From Siderastrea siderea (taxonomy: Eukaryota; Cnidaria; Anthozoa; Scleractinia; Rhizangiidae): a stretch of 64,000 nt of DNA. The stretch covers positions 49,951,955 through 50,015,954 of the forward strand of contig OZ034974.1 of the NCBI GenBank assembly GCA_964030785.1, given 5' to 3'. Shown piece after piece: positions 57,328 through 64,000 of the stretch. Below the pieces are notes generated by a model, which was not told the origin of the DNA, ran no database searches, and saw only the letters and a list, made by a program, of their open reading frames with translations. Both the position numbers and the translations under genes were made by a program. How positions within the stretch are numbered: position 1 is the first letter of the stretch; every line of letters begins with the position of its first letter.

Positions 57328-58768
57328 ATGGCGTCCACAAATTCGAGAAACAAATGTGACACGAAACGCCTTACGCATTGCCAGATGTCCCCAGTTATCG
57401 GAGGCCTTGAAGCGAACAAGCTGAAAATCGTTGACTGAATGAGAAAAGCAGCCTTGTCCGGCGCAGATTTGGCGCTGTTTGGAGAGCTAGCTACGACAGG
57501 TTGTGAGCTAGAAAAATTGCATCAAGTCTCCGAGACAAAGGACGGGCCAACTGCAGAAGCTCTTGCTACCGCAGCCAGAGAATTGAAAATAGCACTAATT
57601 TACGGCTACTCAGAAGTCGAAAACAACGATTTTTACAACTCTGTTATGTTCATCGACAAGCATGGAACACGCCTTGCAAATTATCGCAAGGTACATATTT
57701 ATGACGCGTCATCTACGGGGTATAAAGCCGGCGACACCGTGACAGTAGTCGACTGGGAGAACCTGAGAGTTGGTCTGGCTATTACGGAAGACGTCTGCTT
57801 TCCCGAGTTCTTCAGAGCAATGGTCCTGAATGGCGGTGCTCAACTGGTAACCATTTCATCAGCTCTTTCTCTGTCCAGTCTCGCTAGGTGCGCTCCTACC
57901 TTGTTCGTCCCGGTGCGCGCGTTGGAAAACCGCTGTTACATAGCACACACTGACCTAGCAGGAGAAAAGTTCCTGGGCATGACAAAGCTTTTCAATCCGT
58001 TTGCCGAGTACAAAGAATCGCCTAAAAACAACTCAGAGTTGATGCTGCTAACGGACGTCCCATTGCACACATATCAACACGTCCCTTTTCATTACCTCTC
58101 GTATCTCAGACCCGAGGTCTATGATAAGGTGATTCCGTACGCCACCGAAGTTCCTTGGAACAGGAAAACGGAGGAGCGAACGCAACAATTCTTTAATTAC
58201 CCGCGCACAATGCTACGACCGTCAGGTGAAAGGAATGTACAACGCCCCTTCGGTGGTTGCGCGTGGTCTGTCCGAAGAGGTCACTAACAAGAACGGAAAG
58301 TTGCTCGACATCGCGGCGGGAACAGGGTTGATAGGAAAAGCGCTGCACTCTAGAGGCTTCAGAAACATGGTCGCTCTTGATCGGAACGAGCAAATGCTGG
58401 AAAAGGCCGCCGCGAAAAACATCTATCGCTAGTTAATCGTGGGTCCGTTCGAGCGGGAGGCGGTCAACCTTGCCAGCGGGTCATTCCACGTGTGTGTATG
58501 TGTGGGCGCTTTCCTAACTGAAGCGTGGCTTGATCCCTCCGTGACAGTCAAAGAAATGTCTCGCATTGTGGAGTCCGGAGGTTTCTTGCTTCTATTGTGG
58601 AATGCTACAGAGCTTGAAGAAGCCAACTGCCAAGGAGTCAGGGACAACCTCGACGCTGCTCTCAAAGAAATCGTAAAAAATGGAGAATGTAAAATGCTAG
58701 TGCATGTCAGCATCCCGAATTATCTAGAAGAATGCCAAGGAACTCTGTGTATCTTGAAAAGAAACTGA
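57328..58768 (+). pseudogene. NM-D: decayed nitrilase/methyltransferase fusion
   Basis: The ATG at 57328 is followed by the same codon-37 TGA as NM-C (57436-57438). An open stretch resumes at 57439 with the nitrilase core (Glu53, Lys121 and Thr153 equivalents present). One extra base near 58198 shifts the frame at the domain junction. The methyltransferase motif I (LLDIAAGTGLIGKAL) is then readable in the new frame until TAG at 58430-58432 replaces GAG. The tail 58433-58768 stays open. Three independent lesions show relaxed constraint. Convergent with SDR3. Confidence 0.9.
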
Positions 58769-58920
58769 AATTTGAAGTGAAACTGAAAGTGAAATATGAA
58801 CTTGAAATGTGCAATTTGAATTGAAATTGACGGTTGGCATTGTCACTAACGAAATGCATTATTGTAAAAGTTCTCACATCGATGTAATCTGCACAAGACT
58901 GTCTTTTAGCCTGGTTTCTA

Positions 58921-59105
58921 TTAACCCTTAGTAATCAGCACCAAATTCTCTTTATCGCAATAAAGTTTTAAAACATATACCGGTCATGAGAATTAAGGAA
59001 GTGATCACCAAAGACATATTGCATTGATGTTTAAACAAGTTCTCTCAATTAGTACTCAGCAAAATATATGGAGACCAGCAAGAAGAATACTAGGGCTTGA
59101 AGGGT
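58921..59105. mobile_element. MITE, TTAACCCTTT family, NM-D 3' flank
   Basis: TTAACCCTTAGTAATCAGC at the left and GGGCTTGAAGGGT at the right, with the family inner blocks. Orthologous in position to the one after NM-B. Confidence 0.6.
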
Positions 59106-59129
59106 CATAAGACAATGTAAGAATAATAA

Positions 59130-62100
59130 AATTTCAACGAGTAGATTGGTTGACCTGGTCTATGTATTTTGTGTGAAATTAGTACTTTCACGTACTTGAT
59201 TAAAAGTGTAATTATTTTGGTAAAAACGTTTCCTTGACTCTGATTATGACTTCCACTCAGGTTTTCGAAACGTCAGTCAATGTCATCACAAACACTTCAC
59301 CGACTTCTGACAAAACTTTCTATTAACGAATTATTTCTGGAGGTGATAAGGTAAATTGGCCACCGTAAGGAGATTGAAAGCTGACGTTTCGAGCTATAGC
59401 CCTTCGTCATGGAGCGAATGGACAAAGGGCTAACGCTCCAAATGTCAGCTTTAAATCTCTTTAAGGTGACCGATTTATCTTACCAACTCAGTTAAAAAAT
59501 CCAGAGTTTTGTGTTTCACTTCCCCACCGACGCAGCACCACAGTTTCTTTGAATCTAACCCCTTCTCTTTTTTTGAGGGCCTAACTTTTCCAGCCTCCAT
59601 GGCTCGACTAAATTTAGCCAGTTACAGGGTCTCAGATGGCAGGGACGCGCGAAAATTAGAAAGGGAACTCAAAAATAAGACGCCCGGGATCTGGGGAAAA
59701 GGGGGCGGTGGCGGGAAAGGGAAGGGAAAGGTTAGGGAAAGGGTGCCTCGTCTCTTCCCAGCCTTCTTGCGTTTTTGCGATCGTTTTTACGATCCTAAAG
59801 CTTTTAATTAGTCGTTTTCAATTAATTAATTCTTCTGTAATAGCGCTTTTGGATCGTTGAGAAAAAACGCGCTACAAATTTGTTATTATCATTATTGTTT
59901 CTCCACTATCTTGGAGCCTGAAACATGTTGGATTCAATTCGAATGAGTGATACAGAAATCTTTAAGGTTGATTGAAAAGGCAAAGCTATGTCAGTATGTT
60001 TTCGAATGCGATTAAATTTCCTAAAAACTTGTTTTAAAGGAAACTATTGCAATGTTTGACTCTTCAATATTCCAAGGAAATTGCAATTGGTCAGCCATCT
60101 TTCGTTGGCCTCTTTTTGCAACCAAACTACTGACCCTTCTACAAGCAGTTTCATTTAATCACGCGCTCGCTTCTCTCTTCCCTAGACTTTCTCAAAGTCG
60201 TTATTTCTGGTTTCCAATCTAGGAGGGCTTGCTTGACAAAATTACTTTTTATTTTGTAGAAAACAAATTTTATTTTTCTAAAATTGGAAAGAGTTTACAC
60301 ATATAAAAGTTATGTTTTTGTCTCCAAGCGACACATCTTAGGGTTTGTGAGATACAGCTTCTGAAAGGTGATCTTGATCACGATTTCAATCGATCGACCA
60401 AAGCGTCCGTGAAATCTTTTGAGTCTTATCGCTAATTTGTTATTTTGTTTTGAGGACCAAATTGCATTAAGAATACCTACTCTATAAAGATATATATACT
60501 CACGCCTTGTGAGTATATATCTATTTATAGAGTAGGTCAAACTTCAAGTTTCTAAAACCGCCTCCCGGAGCTTAAAATCGACAAACCAAGCCCATAATAA
60601 CCAACAGTAACACAGTGTTTATGTCTCTAAGCGTTTTCATTTGACTTTTATCCGTTCAAAAAGCCGTAATTATTGCATTCACAAAAGCCTTTGTACACAA
60701 CCGAATCGGTCATTGATATACAGCTAGCACAGGTCTGCAACACAAACGGAGGATGGAAAGCCTGTGGTCGGGCGCTCGTGGAGGACGTTTTTTTTTTTTT
60801 TCACGCAACGTAAATAATGCCGTACGATCATTGTTTTTGTCGTATTCCATTCCTTATACTGTGCTTGTATTTCTTGGGAGCATGCAGATCGTATTTGCAA
60901 GGATGTGCTAAACTCCTCCAATATTATGCTCCCCCCCCCCCCGGAAAATAAGCCCATCAGAAAAGCCTTTTGGACAAATATAAGCCCAGGGTTTATCACC
61001 GTAATTTTACGGTATAGATAGCATTGATTTGTCCGAAAAGAAGCTGACGTCACAGTACAAACGAAAAAATCCATGCCTCTTGTTCTGTTTTTATTGAGAA
61101 ATGTAGCCTACGCAGCCGTTACGTTGATACTTGAAGATTTTTTGATAACAAGCGTATTAAATTTAGCATGTCAAGCCGATAAAAGACAAAATAAGGGAAT
61201 AATTGAACAAAATAATTAACCAAAAGCAACTGCCATGTAGTATTGTCTGGGGAGTTTTTACACAATTTGGCGTGTTATTCAATATTTAGTGGTATTAAGG
61301 TAAATGAACAACGGGAGGATAGACGCACGTGTAAAAGAATGGACATACACTGAAATAATGACGAGTGACCCTTTCTCATCATGATTTATTACATCTTGAA
61401 CAATGTTGTTTCCTGGACGAACCCGAGGGTGGGGCATTCGCCTTCTTTTTTGGTCCCATGCTGGGGGTTGGCCCAGGGGGTGGGCACTGCTGATATTGAC
61501 TGATGCATTATTTTTCATAAAACCAATTGCAAGGCCGATGGGACATCTAAAACGGGTTATTTTATTGCCCAATATTTCGGTGAGACAAAACTCACGTCTC
61601 ACCTTCATCAAGGGCTGCAAAGGTGAGTTTTGTCTCACCGAAATATTGGGCAATAAAAGAACCCTACTTAGCTGTCCAATCAGCCTTGCAATTGGTTTTA
61701 TGTTTTATTCAATATTGCTGATCCTGATCTATACCAAGATCCGGCTTTACCTCGCTGCTATTTGTCAAAGTGGTCCTTGCATCATTCAAGGTTGCATATT
61801 TTTCGTCTCGCAGCGCTCCCTCGCAGCGTTACGACATGACACAGGAATTACGTCTATAGGCTGGGTAGAAGCCTTCACTAAATGTGATTCGTTGGAAATT
61901 TATTATTGGTGCATTACCATGAATTTATTACTGCTATATTGTCAAAATGTTTCATGAAGATGGTTTCGTGGTACGGCCAAAGGACAAAGTAGGTTCGCAC
62001 AAATAATGTTGCAGTGATAAAAAAAAGATTTTTGTCTTGTACATTGCATTTAAAATTAAAAGAAACAAACAATTTGTAGAACAACTCCTGTCGAGGGACA

Positions 62101-62214
62101 AATTTAATGGCTAGAAATTAATTGAGATAAGCACTGATGATTCATAAATCGACTATCAGTGGGTCCAAACCGGACCCACTTAAAGATTATATAATGTAAA
62201 GTCGTTCACTTTGT
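59130..62214. other. NM-D to SDR3 flank, paralogous to 40600-43655
   Basis: Carries the same palindrome (59346-59490), GAAACGTCAGTCAATG motif (59266), SDR 3' flank block (60775), poly-C run (60930-60942) and GCCCAATATTTC hairpin (61567-61651). Small indels separate it from the other copy. No supported gene. Confidence 0.6.
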
Positions 62215-62985
62215 TCATTCTCGATCATCAAGCCTCAACAAGCCATTCTCGTCTACGTATAAAGCGCATTTCAGACCCAACTTCCATGTCCCTAAGAGCC
62301 TGCCGTTCATTGATCTATCAACCTCTAGTACGGCGGGGCAAACTTTCTTGGCCCACTCCTCTCCGGTGATCTGCTTGACTAACTCCTCCGGGGACATGGT
62401 TTTCTCGTTCATTGGGCTCAAAACGATTCCAGGATCCAGCTGGAAGCTCACCAAAGGCTCTGGAAGCTCTGTTGCGAGGTTTCTCGAGAATCCTTCTAAT
62501 CCCCATTTACCAGACACGGTCGCCGTCAGCTTCGCTAAGTTGTTCCTTCCCACCCATGAGGTCACATTACAGACAACACCCTTGCCAGACGAAATCATAT
62601 GAGGGACAAAGTGGCGCGTCGTGTTCGCAGGTCCTTTGATATCCACGTCCACAACTCGGTTGAATTCGTCAGCTGGCAATTCCCAGAAGTTCATATGCCT
62701 GCCAGCAATAGCAGCATTGTTTATGAGAACGTCTGGAGAACCGAACTTTTTCACGACTTGTCTTGACCACTGACCAACTTGTTCATCTTGGGTGACATCC
62801 ACCGCGGCGAAATCACAGCGATCGGCGATGGCACTGAATTCTTGATTTAGATGCCTCGCGATGGACTCCGTTCGACCGCAGCCGGCGACTTTGTGGCCAA
62901 GTCGGAGAAATTCCCGGGCCATGGCATTACCGAGACCATATGTGGCCCCTGTTATTACAATTACTTTGCTTTGTGAACTCTCCAT
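62215..62985 (-). CDS. SDR3: short-chain dehydrogenase/reductase-like protein, intronless
   Basis: 256 residues, one exon, start MESSQSKVIV as in SDR2. It has TGATYGLG, NNAA, Ser143 and Lys160, again with Thr156 instead of the catalytic Tyr. Nearly identical to SDR2, and its flanks are near-identical too, so it arose by the segmental duplication that also copied the NM gene before it. Remains open despite decay of neighbouring NM-D. Confidence 0.9.
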   Translation of the reverse strand: MESSQSKVIVITGATYGLGNAMAREFLRLGHKVAGCGRTESIARHLNQEFSAIADRCDFAAVDVTQDEQVGQWSRQVVKKFGSPDVLINNAAIAGRHMNFWELPADEFNRVVDVDIKGPANTTRHFVPHMISSGKGVVCNVTSWVGRNNLAKLTATVSGKWGLEGFSRNLATELPEPLVSFQLDPGIVLSPMNEKTMSPEELVKQITGEEWAKKVCPAVLEVDRSMNGRLLGTWKLGLKCALYVDENGLLRLDDRE

Positions 62986-63807
62986 TACCTCCTCCGCTTG
63001 TTCACAGTTCCGTCTGCAGCAGAAACGTGGTTTTCTCTCGCGTGATGCAATTTATATCACTCTCCCAAAGGTTTTGTCTCTTACTCCCTCCAAAAGACTA
63101 AAGAAGCGGTCATCAGTCGCGCATGTAACAATAGGGTCATTTCTATTTCCATATCATTTGCGGTTCTCCGATTTCTCTTCGCCAACCAAGCGGCGCAGCT
63201 AGTTAGCTAAAACTTTTCATTTTTTCTCCTAGTTTGACATCATCTGAATTGACATAAGGTACACCAGCCATCGTAAAGAGATTTCAAAGCTGATGTAAGC
63301 TTTTGAATTTCTTCACGCGGCTAATTGACCACGATCACGCAATGGAGATGAGATGTCAAAAAACCAACGAAGCGGGAAGCACCGAGGTTACGATCACGTC
63401 ATGGCCAACGAGTGCGAGTGGAATAATTGTTTCATTTAATTCTCAGCTTCGGTATCGTTGCTAAATTTCTGGGCACACTTTTTGCAATGTGAACAAAGGG
63501 TACATAACTTTGGATTTTCCACCCTTAATTATTGCAAGAAAAATGAACACAAAAACTCAAAACAATAAAGAAGGGAAAACAATGCCCTACAGTACAATAA
63601 AGACAACAATACACTAGTTGTTTTGCAAATTCTGTGTCTTCTACCCGAAGTAAGAGGTTTCAACGCCGAGCACTTGAAAAGGCATCCAATGCCTTATAAG
63701 GCAAAAAGACAGGATTATTTGTCGATAATCTGTGTACGGTGAGCAAATCAGAAAGCTGAGATAACCGAGATTGAAAATGTAATAACTGTTGATATCAAAT
63801 TAAAGCG
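62986..63807. other. 5' flank of SDR3
   Basis: Near-identical to 44427-45249, probably the SDR promoter. By analogy with SDR1/NM-A and SDR2/NM-B, another divergent NM gene may lie beyond the right edge. Confidence 0.5.
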
Positions 63808-63985
63808 TAGCCTGCAGAGCATGCGTTTTTTAAGAAATGAACGCTTGTTTAACGATCGCTTAATCGTCCTGTTCCTTGGAATCATTTTTGCCTCGCCCCA
63901 ACCCTCTGTCAGTTTCATTATCCAAGATGGCGGCATATCGGATTATTCATCGCTGCCCACCAAAATACGCCTCCTCTGCAGGCTA
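63808..63985. mobile_element. 178-bp MITE, duplicated copy
   Basis: Same element and site as 45250-45427, with flanks ATTAAAGCG (63799-63807) and ATTAACGTG (63986-63994). It was present before the segmental duplication. Confidence 0.85.
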
Positions 63986-64000
63986 ATTAACGTGTTACAC

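Overview
This is a eukaryotic nuclear window, most likely from an anthozoan cnidarian such as a stony coral. That assignment is an inference. The basis is a metazoan-type, intron-containing RAD21 cohesin gene, AT-rich introns, one isolated tRNA gene, and a very high density of short hairpin (MITE-like) elements, LINE tails and minisatellites. Positions 15801-16000 are an assembly gap of N.

Layout. (1) 1-7.4 kb: the 5' exons of an unrecognised multi-exon gene on the minus strand that runs off the left edge, with repeats in its introns. (2) 8.1 kb: a tRNA-Thr(UGU). (3) 8.6-24 kb: RAD21 on the plus strand, with a promoter carrying three E2F-like sites, one probable non-coding first exon and four coding exons. 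Its introns hold a 1.76-kb long-TIR element, a 3.26-kb TIR element with a LINE fragment inside it, and a 1.63-kb hAT-like element. (4) 24-28 kb: intergenic MITEs. (5) 28.7-64 kb: a tandemly duplicated cluster of two intronless gene families.

The cluster order is SDR1(-), NM-A(+), SDR2(-), SDR relic(-), NM-B(+), NM-C(+), NM-D(+), SDR3(-). NM is a carbon-nitrogen hydrolase (nitrilase-like) domain fused to a METTL27/WBSCR27-like SAM methyltransferase domain. The SDRs are short-chain dehydrogenase/reductases. The repeating pattern is a head-to-head pair, SDR(-) then NM(+). NM-B is the only intact NM copy: A has a 1-nt deletion, C a nonsense codon plus a 1-nt deletion, and D a nonsense codon, a +1 frameshift and a second stop. 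All three SDRs are open.

In both families the expected catalytic residue is missing. The nitrilase cysteine is Thr in every copy, and the SDR active-site Tyr is Thr (SDR2, SDR3) or Ala (SDR1). So two possibly non-catalytic, or re-purposed, enzyme folds are being duplicated together. This is the most interesting system in the window.

The cluster is also disturbed by recombination and transposition. A near-perfect 4,980-bp tandem duplication created NM-C as a D/B chimera. An older duplication relates 40.6-45.5 kb to 59.1-64 kb. A 4.1-kb palindromic foldback element sits inside a smaller hairpin element 127 bp upstream of the SDR1 start. Two 0.77-kb arrays of an 18-bp minisatellite lie between SDR1 and NM-A. 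No computation was run; all homology statements come from reading the sequence.
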